Virus record (IMG/VR): IMGVR_UViG_3300008108_000067
Location: 26,890 to 90,889 of that record
Length of the DNA: 64,000 bases
Strand: one strand, 5' to 3'
DNA from: a virus
Part shown: positions 1-7,793 of the stretch, piece after piece
How positions within the stretch are numbered: position 1 is the stretch's first letter
How the letters are laid out: the number at the start of each line of letters is the position of its first letter
Notes under the pieces: generated by a model
What the model saw: only the letters and a program-made list of their open reading frames with translations
What the model was told of the DNA's origin: nothing
Database searches by the model: none
Made by a program: the position numbers and the translations under genes

Positions 1-121
1 GGTCTTTTCTGGAAATATCCACCCATTTTTGCTTCAACCACTTACCCAATTCACCTTTTGGTTTATACTTCTCATCCAAAATATCTTCGGTAAGTTCAAC
101 TAAAATATCTTGTAATTTCAT
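1..121 (-). CDS. Small conserved phage protein (N-terminal part only)
   Basis: The gene runs off the left edge; the first 40 residues are visible, starting MKLQDILVELTEDILDEKYK and containing GKWLKQKWVDISRKD. That KW..KWVDISRKD segment is typical of a small phage-encoded family of unknown function whose missing C-terminus usually carries Cys residues. The ATG at 119-121 overlaps the TAA of the upstream gene by one base, so the two are translationally coupled. No function is assigned. Seen: start and conserved motif; family membership is from memory of similar phage proteins. Confidence 0.75.
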   Translation of the reverse strand, partial: MKLQDILVELTEDILDEKYKPKGELGKWLKQKWVDISRKD

Positions 122-483
122 TACTTTAAGAACTTCAACTTATAAATTGTGGAATTCACCAATCCAGAAATTTCATCTACGATATTATTGAGGTCACCAT
201 CTTGTGGCAATCCCTTGCGAACACTATCAATATAGGTTGATAATCCAGTAAAATACTTTACTATTTCATCACCTTCGAAGTATTGCTTTTGTGGAGTATA
301 TCCACGAATAATACCATAACGACCTTGGCAGGTTTCTGCGTACTTATCTACCAAATCTACGATATCATCATAGTATTCATTCAATGCCTTGTGAGCGGCA
401 TATGATGAAGTTTGTAAGTGGAAGATGTGTGCTTGGTCACGACTATTGAATAGTGTGGACAAAAACTTTGCTACGGTTCCCAT
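121..483 (-). CDS. Conserved phage protein, Dps/ferritin-like helical (DUF5856-like)
   Basis: 120 residues, apparently all helical, with HIFHLQTSSYAAHKALNEYY followed by an acidic helix (DDIVDLVDKYAE). This is the pattern of the phage DUF5856 family, which resembles the Dps/ferritin-like fold without proven iron binding. The start has a GGAG box 7 nt upstream inside the end of the preceding gene, and the genes overlap by one base. The role is unknown; the position downstream of the terminase is shared by other T4-like marine phages. Family assignment is moderately sure, function is not. Confidence 0.75.
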   Translation of the reverse strand: MGTVAKFLSTLFNSRDQAHIFHLQTSSYAAHKALNEYYDDIVDLVDKYAETCQGRYGIIRGYTPQKQYFEGDEIVKYFTGLSTYIDSVRKGLPQDGDLNNIVDEISGLVNSTIYKLKFLK

Positions 484-1130
484 TACATTGCTCCAGCGTC
501 AGAGGCTGGTTGCTCCTTTTGTCCGTATTCGTGATAACTTGTATTTGCTTGGTCCAAGTTATTTTCTGCCACTGCGATATGGTCTTGAATCCATGCTGGA
601 ATGTCCTTTTCGTCCATTCCAAGCTTACCCTTTAATTCGGTTGCGTGACGGATGATGGAGTCAAGAGTTTTAGTTGCCATTGAAACTTCGTGATCTTCAC
701 CTTCAGCACCTTCCTTCTTCATTGCCTTGCCGATTGCGTCACGACGAGCTTGTAAATACTTGTCGGAAGAGTCTTTATCTCCATCGTTATCAATGTCACC
801 ATCTTCTTTACCAACTGGATCCATTGCTTCCAGTTGTGCGATTAATTCATCAAGTTTTGCAGATTGTTCTTCGGAGAGTTCAGTTTCTTCCTTGAGCTTC
901 TTCAAGGTCATAGCTAAACGAGCACGTTGGCCTAGCTTACCACCCTTTTCGGCAGCAGCCTTTAACTTACCGGCTGGGATTGGTTCATCTGCCGATACAC
1001 CAAGTTGTTTCTTTAATGCACCTGGTTTCTTGATTGCTTGTTGAATCCACTTTTCTTCTTCGTTCATCGAACCAACTGGTTTGTTACCAATTGCTTTAAT
1101 ACCAGGTACTAATCCCATTAATTTAATCAT
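483..1130 (-). CDS. Conserved phage protein with EF-hand-like Asp-rich loop
   Basis: 215 residues in three parts. The N-terminus (about 25-80) carries EEKWIQQAIKKPGALKKQLG and AAEKGGKLGQRARLAMTLKK, a module found in many phage and some archaeal small proteins. The middle (about 100-140) holds GDIDNDGDKDSSDKYL, a DxDxDG-type calcium-binding (EF-hand/dockerin-like) loop. The C-terminus (about 150-205) is a helical SMATKTLDSIIRHATEL...DIPAWIQDHIAVAENNL module known from pelagic phages. GGAG lies 8 nt before the ATG. Probably a virion or scaffold-associated protein; calcium binding is inferred from the motif only. Confidence 0.8.
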   Translation of the reverse strand: MIKLMGLVPGIKAIGNKPVGSMNEEEKWIQQAIKKPGALKKQLGVSADEPIPAGKLKAAAEKGGKLGQRARLAMTLKKLKEETELSEEQSAKLDELIAQLEAMDPVGKEDGDIDNDGDKDSSDKYLQARRDAIGKAMKKEGAEGEDHEVSMATKTLDSIIRHATELKGKLGMDEKDIPAWIQDHIAVAENNLDQANTSYHEYGQKEQPASDAGAM

Positions 1131-1146
1131 CGTGCTTCTCCAAATG

Positions 1147-1629
1147 TTATAGGGAGGTTTGTCCCTTCTTTTTTGCTATTAAATACCGCTTATATAAATC
1201 TCTTTTTGCTTTCATCAACTTATCTGTTAAATCTACCTTTCCATCATTGTTGATGTCTGCGTCCTCTTGACCCATTGGATCACGACGAACGTGTGGATAA
1301 TGTACTTCTTTCTTACCACTTCTCCATCCACCACCCATACTCTTGTACTTTTTTGCTGCCCATAAGTTAGCGTATGCTGATGGATAGACTTTAAACTTAC
1401 GTTTTGCAGCTGCCTTGGCTGCAGCCCACTTTGATGGATTGGTTGGAATTGACTTTTCTAATAATGCGGAAAGTTCTTCCATTTTTTGTAGTCGTGGGTC
1501 TGCAAAGTCACTTTCAGTTTCTTTATATCCACCCCACGGATAACCTTCATCTTGTTTGCAATCACAACCTTCGGTTTGCAAACAACCACAATCCTCAAAG
1601 ATATATGAATAGTAATCCTTGTAATTCAT
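1147..1629 (-). CDS. Conserved phage protein with PSAYANLWAAKKY module and EF-hand-like loop
   Basis: 160 residues from the ATG at 1629 (MNYKDYYSYIFEDCGCLQ). I prefer this start because it has an AGAAGG box and follows the previous stop by 2 nt; an upstream start would lie inside the neighbouring gene. The N-terminus has a Cys-rich stretch (CGCLQTEGCDC). Residues about 65-115 hold NPSKWAAAKAAAKRKFKVYPSAYAN...GGGWRSG, a module common in phage structural-cluster proteins. Residues about 125-140 hold DADINNDGKVDLTDKL, a second EF-hand-like loop like that of the adjacent gene. Function unknown. Confidence 0.8.
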   Translation of the reverse strand: MNYKDYYSYIFEDCGCLQTEGCDCKQDEGYPWGGYKETESDFADPRLQKMEELSALLEKSIPTNPSKWAAAKAAAKRKFKVYPSAYANLWAAKKYKSMGGGWRSGKKEVHYPHVRRDPMGQEDADINNDGKVDLTDKLMKAKRDLYKRYLIAKKKGQTSL

Positions 1630-1631
1630 TG

Positions 1632-1928
1632 TTATTTTGCCTTCTTTTTCTTTTTGGAATCTATTGCTCTGTTGGTAGCTGTTGCATATAGGTATGACTT
1701 CCAATCGTCACCAAATTTATCTTTGAAATAACGAACCGAACGTTTGTTTTTTAGTAATTTCTTACCAATCTTATCACGACCTTGAACTTGTCCCTTGGTC
1801 ATCTTTCGTGGTGGTTCACGACTTGCAACCGTACGTTCGTCGAGTTCCTCTTCTTCTGGCTTTTGCATTTCTTGAAGAACTGCTGCCAATTCTTCACGGA
1901 TGATTTCTAAAATTTCATCTTTGGTCAT
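1632..1928 (-). CDS. Conserved small basic phage protein
   Basis: 98 residues. An acidic N-terminal helix (MTKDEILEIIREELAAVLQE) is followed by a basic half, RDKIGKKLLKNKRSVRYFKD and FGDDWKSYLYATATNRA, ending in a Lys run. The FGDDWKSYLYATATN pattern recurs in short proteins next to T4-like terminases. There is no recognised fold or catalytic motif. It sits between two other small proteins with 2-3 nt gaps and is probably co-transcribed from the TATTTATA box further upstream. Confidence 0.75.
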   Translation of the reverse strand: MTKDEILEIIREELAAVLQEMQKPEEEELDERTVASREPPRKMTKGQVQGRDKIGKKLLKNKRSVRYFKDKFGDDWKSYLYATATNRAIDSKKKKKAK

Positions 1929-1931
1929 ATC

Positions 1932-2090
1932 TTATACCGGTTTAGATTTGGTTACACCACCACGTTTGCGTTTTTTACGTCCTGCGCAATGTGCTTTTTG
2001 ACTGAAACCTTTGGGGTTACTACAATTTATGGACTTTTTATACTTCTTTGTCCATTTTTCAGTTAGTAAAATATCAACTAGTTTAATCAT
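1932..2090 (-). CDS. 52-aa conserved basic phage protein (Cys/His motif)
   Basis: Read by hand: MIKLVDILLTEKWTKKYKKS then INCSNPKGFSQKAHCAGRKK and a basic tail. The CSNPKGFSQKAHC element is a recurring signature of short proteins in T4-like marine phages and could hold a metal or simply be basic nucleic-acid binding. The ATG is 27 nt downstream of a TATTTATA box. It ends just before the next gene. Function unknown; recognition of the motif is confident. Confidence 0.8.
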   Translation of the reverse strand: MIKLVDILLTEKWTKKYKKSINCSNPKGFSQKAHCAGRKKRKRGGVTKSKPV

Positions 2091-2116
2091 AGTTAAATCC
2101 AATAAAAACACTACAT

Positions 2117-2124
2117 TATAAATA
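2117..2124 (-). promoter_or_regulatory. Candidate late promoter box TATTTATA
   Basis: On the minus strand the sequence reads CACTATTTATAATGTAG, 27 nt upstream of the ATG at 2090. The same 8-mer lies at similar spacing before other transcription-unit starts (9637, 17373, 33801, 59159). Inferred to be a late promoter for the gp55-like sigma factor. Confidence 0.5.
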
Positions 2125-2129
2125 GTGTA

Positions 2130-3716
2130 TTATCCTAGTAACCACGATATATTTTCCTTCTTACCACCAATTTCCATTTCATATGGATTGTGTGTAACAT
2201 GCTTATTTGTGTACACCATACCTTCTACACTATACCTTGTCTTGTCCAATGTTAACTTCGTCAGTTCTATACCCTCCTGGCGCAACCTGAGGGCGGTGTC
2301 CCGTACCCATAGACCTATACACAATGCCATCGTCAAGTCATCGTTATAACCAGATAATGCTTCTGGTCTACCGTTCTTCCAAATAAAAGTATCTAATTCG
2401 GCGCACATACGAGATGACCGAATAGTAAAACTATTTTCTAACATATATTCTTTTAATCGTGCGATAACCAACGGACGAGTTCTTTGCGAGGTGGTGAACC
2501 CAGGTACCATATTTCGTTCTTCACGATAATACTTTCCGGTCATTTGATGCTCGACATCCACATATTGTAAATCTTTGGACATATAAAAGAGATTTTTATA
2601 TCCTCGGTCTATAACTTGTTGTATTGCGTTCCATCCTATACTACTATTTTCTGGGATGAGTAGTGCATCATTGTATTCTGTTGCGATGGACACCAACATA
2701 TTACCAAACTGTTTGGTTTCTACCTTTCCTTTATATTCTGCCACTTGGGTTGACGTTTCTACATCAATCACATGAAATGCGGAATAGTCCTCACCATCTC
2801 CACGAGATACGTCAGCCGAAACAATATAGGATTTCCCGGATTGTGGGTACTCCCATATCCATAAGTTTCCATCAAACCCACCCTTACTAATAGGTTCTTT
2901 CACAAACGTGGATTTGTAGAATTCAATAATTTCTGGTGGGACAACTGTATTACCTGAGAATATAAACGAGGCATCATGTTCTTGTGCTGCCTGCATTTCA
3001 CCAAGAATTTCTGTTTGACGGTCACGCCATGCCTGGTCACGTTCTGGATGTACTTGCCAATCCAACAAGATTGGATTAAATTCGTTTGCTTGACTTTCTG
3101 CTTGTTGCCACATCTTGTGGAAGAAGTTACCCACACCGTTTGGAGTGGAAATAAGAATAGCTTTTCCACCCGTGGATAACGTACTTGATGCTGCCGTCCA
3201 GATAATGTCGGCGTTATCAATAAATGCACACTCGTCAAGAATCAATAGAGACAATGCTTCGGAACGTCCAGCGTCTTTACTACTTGCCACAGCTTTAATC
3301 TGTGACCCGTTGGTAAATTGTAATGACAGTTTATTATCTGTTAATATTTCACCACGTAACCACACAGGAAGGTTTTGATGCATAAAACGAACTTTGGTTA
3401 CTAAGTTTTTTGCAGTTTCTTGCTTGGTTGCGATAACAAGAATATTCTTGTCTTTGTGAAACAACATCAACCACAACGCATACCCCGCAACTAATGTAGA
3501 GAAACCTAACTGACGCCCTTTAAGTACAATGTTATATCGGTTTTCTTCAAACTCTCCCATCGCCTTTGCTTGGTATGGATATAAGTCAAACAACACCCGA
3601 CCACGAATCGGGTGTTGAATATACGAATATTTAGATAAAAAGTACTCAGGCTGGAGTGCGCACTTTTTATATTCTTCTTTAATACGTTCACGTAACTGTT
3701 GTGCTGTTGTATTCAT
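2130..3716 (-). CDS. terL: Terminase large subunit (gp17-like)
   Basis: 528 residues, the usual size of T4-type large terminases. It packages DNA into the prohead by ATP-driven translocation and cuts the concatemer. The ATPase domain has Walker A GRQLGFST (about 67-74), Walker B LLILDE (157-162) and coupling motif LISTPNG (188-194). The C-terminal nuclease domain has the first acidic residue in SADVSRGDGEDYSA (about 300-312), and a late acidic motif in GYNDDLTMAL. A GAGG box precedes the ATG. It is followed by small phage proteins and preceded by a coiled-coil membrane protein. All key residues appear intact. Confidence 0.97.
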   Translation of the reverse strand: MNTTAQQLRERIKEEYKKCALQPEYFLSKYSYIQHPIRGRVLFDLYPYQAKAMGEFEENRYNIVLKGRQLGFSTLVAGYALWLMLFHKDKNILVIATKQETAKNLVTKVRFMHQNLPVWLRGEILTDNKLSLQFTNGSQIKAVASSKDAGRSEALSLLILDECAFIDNADIIWTAASSTLSTGGKAILISTPNGVGNFFHKMWQQAESQANEFNPILLDWQVHPERDQAWRDRQTEILGEMQAAQEHDASFIFSGNTVVPPEIIEFYKSTFVKEPISKGGFDGNLWIWEYPQSGKSYIVSADVSRGDGEDYSAFHVIDVETSTQVAEYKGKVETKQFGNMLVSIATEYNDALLIPENSSIGWNAIQQVIDRGYKNLFYMSKDLQYVDVEHQMTGKYYREERNMVPGFTTSQRTRPLVIARLKEYMLENSFTIRSSRMCAELDTFIWKNGRPEALSGYNDDLTMALCIGLWVRDTALRLRQEGIELTKLTLDKTRYSVEGMVYTNKHVTHNPYEMEIGGKKENISWLLG

Positions 3717-3724
3717 AATACCTC

Positions 3725-4360
3725 TTATTTGACTACAAGGACTCCCGATACTACACCGACTCCGATACCAACCAAAAATGACATTTTACGACTTGGTAAC
3801 TTGATACCAAACATACGGTTGGGATTTTTTGGTGCTTGTGGGATATTAATAACTACTTTTTGTAAACTATCCCGTGATGTTGTAAGTAATAAAATAGCGT
3901 TATCTTTGTTTTTTAATGCTCGTTCCAACTCAGATACTTGCGATGCTTGGGTTTCAATTGTAATTTCTTGTTGTGCAATAATAGAATCTTTCACTGGTAG
4001 TATTGCTCGTGCCAATTCCAGTGTGTCTGTTATTGTTTTCGACATTGTTGCCGCTACAGTTTTTAAATTAGTAGTGGATGTTCGAAGTTCAACAACTTGT
4101 GACCCCAGAACTTTTGCACGTGACTCCGCCGCACGAGCTTCATTTTCTTCTATTGTAATTTGTGTTTTTAAACTATCTGCAAAATGTATAGCAGAATCAG
4201 CTTGTGCTTGAAACTTTTTATATTCCGCTATATACTTGTCCATTTCATCTTGCTTAGCAGATGTTGTAACACAATACGATAATGATGCAATTACCGATAT
4301 TATTACGATAGACTTAGTTGTTTTCAGTATATGCGGGATCACCAAATTTACCCGTTTCAT
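3725..4360 (-). CDS. Coiled-coil protein with two membrane segments (spanin-like candidate)
   Basis: 211 residues. A hydrophobic N-terminal segment (SIVIISVIASLSYCV, about 17-31) is followed by about 130 residues of Glu/Gln/Ser-rich heptads (two to three coiled coils). A second hydrophobic segment near the C-terminus reads MSFLVGIGVGVVSGVLVV. The start at 4360 is chosen for its GGAG box 7 nt upstream, although it overlaps the preceding gene by 47 nt. The layout resembles inner-membrane spanins or other envelope coiled-coil proteins, but the second membrane segment is unusual and no spanin partner was found. Function is inferred weakly. Confidence 0.65.
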   Translation of the reverse strand: MKRVNLVIPHILKTTKSIVIISVIASLSYCVTTSAKQDEMDKYIAEYKKFQAQADSAIHFADSLKTQITIEENEARAAESRAKVLGSQVVELRTSTTNLKTVAATMSKTITDTLELARAILPVKDSIIAQQEITIETQASQVSELERALKNKDNAILLLTTSRDSLQKVVINIPQAPKNPNRMFGIKLPSRKMSFLVGIGVGVVSGVLVVK

Positions 4361-4931
4361 CGAATTCTCCGGCTTCGACCTTTATTAAATGGTCTTTGAG
4401 TTTTTGTATTTCTTCTTCTAAATCTCTTCGAACAGTAGTTAAATCAACATTCCATTTTTCAATCATCAAAATCTTTTCTTGGTCTGCATGAATAAATTCT
4501 GGTTGTGATAGATTTTCGTGGTAATTTTGAAGTTCTTGTATTCTATCTTTTACCCAGGCAATATGATTTTGTTTACCTTTTTCTACAATTGTTTCTACCC
4601 ATTTACCCTGACGTTTTAATTCCATCTCTTCTCTTTCTATACAATTATAACAAACACCACGTTTTTTATAAGCTTTTAGATGAACACCATTCAAGGGAGT
4701 GTCGCACTTTGGACACCACCACGGCGTTTTAAAACCATCCAGTTTAGTGACCGATTGGATTAATCCATTTTTCCTAGTCCACTTTGTACCATTTACATCC
4801 ACCCACACTTCACCTTCTTTTCGTTCAACTTGTTTCGGTGTCCAACCAAACGTAAGTTTTTGTTCCTGCTTGTTCATTACTTCACCAATTTTTCTTCTTA
4901 CGTTCTTCATTGCATCTTCATTTGTTGCCAT
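4314..4931 (-). CDS. Zinc-ribbon hypothetical protein
   Basis: 205 residues. The middle carries CPKC (WWCPKCDTPLNG) and, about 20 residues later, CYNC (GVCYNCIERE), a four-Cys zinc ribbon. An upstream WVDVNGTKWTRKNGLIQ segment and a C-terminal long helix with Lys/Glu heptads complete it. Zinc binding is inferred from Cys spacing. It lies between the fusion protein at 4941 and the coiled-coil membrane protein. It may bind nucleic acid or a protein partner, but no specific role can be named. Confidence 0.75.
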   Translation of the reverse strand: MATNEDAMKNVRRKIGEVMNKQEQKLTFGWTPKQVERKEGEVWVDVNGTKWTRKNGLIQSVTKLDGFKTPWWCPKCDTPLNGVHLKAYKKRGVCYNCIEREEMELKRQGKWVETIVEKGKQNHIAWVKDRIQELQNYHENLSQPEFIHADQEKILMIEKWNVDLTTVRRDLEEEIQKLKDHLIKVEAGEFDETGKFGDPAYTENN

Positions 4932-4940
4932 AGTAACCTC

Positions 4941-7793
4941 TCAGTTTGATATTGCTTTTTTAACTATACTCATTGCTGCGGTATATACTGGTTCTTTTTT
5001 ATCGTATTTTAACGCGGTTCCTACAAATATATCTCTATCCGTTTTTGGATTTCTAACTTTCTGTTTTAATACCTTTGCCAAAGTTTGACGTTTTGCCGGT
5101 GGTACGTTTGATACCATATCTTTGGGTGATTTTGTCGGTGTAACTTTTGGCTTTTGTTTCATTTTTGGAGCAGTTACATCTTTACCATGTGTCTGCGTCA
5201 ACTTCAAAGCTTCCTCTGAATCTGTTGTTACTTTAACAATTTTATCAAAGATTTTTTTGTCAAATTTACCGTATACTTTGGTAAATATTTCTTGCTTTGC
5301 TCTATCTGTTATGTTTGGATTTCCCATAACAGACCGAAGTTGTGTACCACTAATATTTTTACCATCAATTTGTAGTTGCATCTCAGGAGCAACTATAAAG
5401 TATCCTTGATCTGCGTATCCTTTGAGGTCTTTTTCTGGTACTTCTTCGTATGGTTTGAAATATTTTCCTCCCAACCGGTCAGCATCTTTTTGACTGACTG
5501 CTGTAACGTACACCGCGTCTGGTGGTAATTTACTTAATACTTCCGATGGTGCGTATGGATTTTTAACTTGTATTACGTTATCGTCTGGTATTCCAAACAT
5601 ACGAGTCATAATTTCTTTTTTGTCTTTGAACCCGAACGGTGATTTGGTTGCATCGGTTTTATCGCTCGATGCGATATATACATTATCTTTACCAAATTTC
5701 TTTACCATTGCTTGATAGATACTATAATGTCCAGCATGAAATGGTTGAAATCTTCCGGTAAATATAGCAGCAATTTTACGTTCCCCAACAGGTGTGGGTT
5801 CTGTCTTTTGCGCTTCCGGTTCTTTCTTTGGTTCTTCTACTGGTGCTTCTTCGGCTTTACCCTTCGCAAACTTCAAAGTTCCTAAAATTTGATTTACTGG
5901 TGCGAATGTACCTGTAAATTTATATGGTTTGCCGTTATATATAAACACCAATCCTTCTGATGGTACGACATTATCAATACCAATATCGTCCAATCGTTCA
6001 ATTTGTGTTTGTAGTTTTGCAAGTTTATTTATATCGTCTGTATCTTGTAGAGACTTAATAGTATCTAATAATTCTTTCTTCAACGATGCAGTTAATTCTG
6101 GATTGTTTGCCGATAACGTATTGGTAACACGACGAAGTGTATCAGCTCCTACTTTCAGAAAAATACTTTCTAATGGGCGTGTAACAGCTCGTTCCGAATT
6201 CGTTAATTCAGTTGCTTCAAATTGCCTAAACCATTTTTTGGTTTCTGGATCTTCAAAGTCCTTAACTCCAATAGCTTTCTTGTCTCCCGTTGCCCATCGT
6301 TTAACCAATCCATTAAATTGTTCTTCCGATAATTCCAATCCTTGTGTTTCTACTTGTCTGGTAAGTTCTCTTTCCCACCATGCTATTTTATAATCTTCCA
6401 AGGTATTTTTATCGTCAAGATCAAATTCTTGTTGTAGTCGTGTCAATGCTGCACCATACTCTTGCATTTTTTCTTTATTACGAGCAGTATCTGCGTCGCT
6501 AAATGCAATACTACGTGGTCCAGATATACCAAACGTTTTTTGTTGCTGTGCGTTTACTTTTGTAATTTGATCAGAAAGTTTTTTACTATCCTCTATATCA
6601 CGACCAATTTCGTTTCCTTCTTCGTCGTATTTAACAGTTCCATGAAATACCAAAACACTCTTGTCGTATGGTATAACGTTCTTTGTGTCTGGAAATATTA
6701 TCTCAACGTTCATAAATTTTGAACCGTCAGCAAACATCTGATCACGTTCTTCTTGTGGTAAAGCTTGAATAGCTTTAGTGATATCATCCGCAGCACCACC
6801 AAAAGCTTTTTCAACGTTACCTCGTCCGGCAAACATCTGTCGTAAATCTGCCGCAGGTAGTGCGTTTTTTGCTTTATTTTTTACTTGGCCTTTATTACGA
6901 GCAAAAACAACTTGACCATCTCTAACAGAAAACATGATATTTTGTCCATCAAGTTTTTCTGTGACAGGTGCTTCCGCATCTAACCCACCTACCAATCCAC
7001 GTTTAATCATTTCTTTTACATCAGAAAACTTTAATGTATCATCTTCATACGGATGTGCTAAATGTCCTGCCGCACCACCCTCAGATATTAATTGCCATGG
7101 ACCATTAGGAACATTACCTTCATATAGTTCAGAAAGATAAACATATTCTAAGCCTTCATTCTTTTTATCTCGTCCGTGGTCTTTACGAGCAAGTTTCCAG
7201 TTACCATTTTTTGCACCATTGGGATGATGTACATCATGGTTTTTCATTTTTGATTTGCCGTACTTCTTAACTGCCTTTTTGCGGTCACGGTTACGGGCAA
7301 CACGGTCATCCTGAGTCTTTTTAAGGTAGTTACGAACTTTTTCGGGATGACGGCGATTGTATCTCCGCATTCGTTCCGTGCTTGATAGTGCTTCATTATT
7401 GATGAATTCATCATCATGCTCCGGTCCAATAGAGTAAGGGTATGCAAATGCATTATCTTTATTTTGTGGTTTAATTTCATCCACTCCACCTTCACCTGCA
7501 CCTGTCTCTCCACCAGTATCACCGCTGTCTGTTGGTGGTGTTGTTGGTTCTTCTGCTGGTTGTTCACCAGTTTTTATTACACGAGGATATAATGGATAGA
7601 AAAATCCATAATTTTTTATTTTTTCTTTTGCTTTTTTACGCTTCTTCTTCATCTCATCCATTGAATCTGTGTGATTAATGGTTAGTTCACCAACAAGTTC
7701 TGGTGCCAACTTCGCAACCAAAAAATTATGTTGGTCAACATATTCATTTTCATTCAATATATTTTCAAATAAATTATTTATTGGATTACTCAT
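4941..7793 (-). CDS. Fusion: HNH-like segment + ligase-like nucleotidyltransferase + NMNAT-type nucleotidyltransferase
   Basis: 950 residues. Around 190 there is a short HNH-like motif (NHDVHHPNGAKNGNW). Around 280 lies EKLDGQNIMFS, the KxDG adenylation motif of the DNA/RNA ligase superfamily. Later elements NVEIIFPD, SEGLVFIYNG and KFTGTFAPVNQILG fit motifs III-V of a phage ligase-like family. After a Pro/Glu-rich linker (about 640-670) comes a cytidylyltransferase/NMNAT domain with GRFQPFHAGH (about 675-685) and ISGTQLRS (about 815), the HxGH and ISxTxxR motifs. The C-terminus is basic. Possible chemistry is AMP transfer to an RNA or protein end plus NAD(+) synthesis. Substrates are unknown; a virion location is possible because structural genes flank it. 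Confidence 0.8.
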   Translation of the reverse strand: MSNPINNLFENILNENEYVDQHNFLVAKLAPELVGELTINHTDSMDEMKKKRKKAKEKIKNYGFFYPLYPRVIKTGEQPAEEPTTPPTDSGDTGGETGAGEGGVDEIKPQNKDNAFAYPYSIGPEHDDEFINNEALSSTERMRRYNRRHPEKVRNYLKKTQDDRVARNRDRKKAVKKYGKSKMKNHDVHHPNGAKNGNWKLARKDHGRDKKNEGLEYVYLSELYEGNVPNGPWQLISEGGAAGHLAHPYEDDTLKFSDVKEMIKRGLVGGLDAEAPVTEKLDGQNIMFSVRDGQVVFARNKGQVKNKAKNALPAADLRQMFAGRGNVEKAFGGAADDITKAIQALPQEERDQMFADGSKFMNVEIIFPDTKNVIPYDKSVLVFHGTVKYDEEGNEIGRDIEDSKKLSDQITKVNAQQQKTFGISGPRSIAFSDADTARNKEKMQEYGAALTRLQQEFDLDDKNTLEDYKIAWWERELTRQVETQGLELSEEQFNGLVKRWATGDKKAIGVKDFEDPETKKWFRQFEATELTNSERAVTRPLESIFLKVGADTLRRVTNTLSANNPELTASLKKELLDTIKSLQDTDDINKLAKLQTQIERLDDIGIDNVVPSEGLVFIYNGKPYKFTGTFAPVNQILGTLKFAKGKAEEAPVEEPKKEPEAQKTEPTPVGERKIAAIFTGRFQPFHAGHYSIYQAMVKKFGKDNVYIASSDKTDATKSPFGFKDKKEIMTRMFGIPDDNVIQVKNPYAPSEVLSKLPPDAVYVTAVSQKDADRLGGKYFKPYEEVPEKDLKGYADQGYFIVAPEMQLQIDGKNISGTQLRSVMGNPNITDRAKQEIFTKVYGKFDKKIFDKIVKVTTDSEEALKLTQTHGKDVTAPKMKQKPKVTPTKSPKDMVSNVPPAKRQTLAKVLKQKVRNPKTDRDIFVGTALKYDKKEPVYTAAMSIVKKAISN

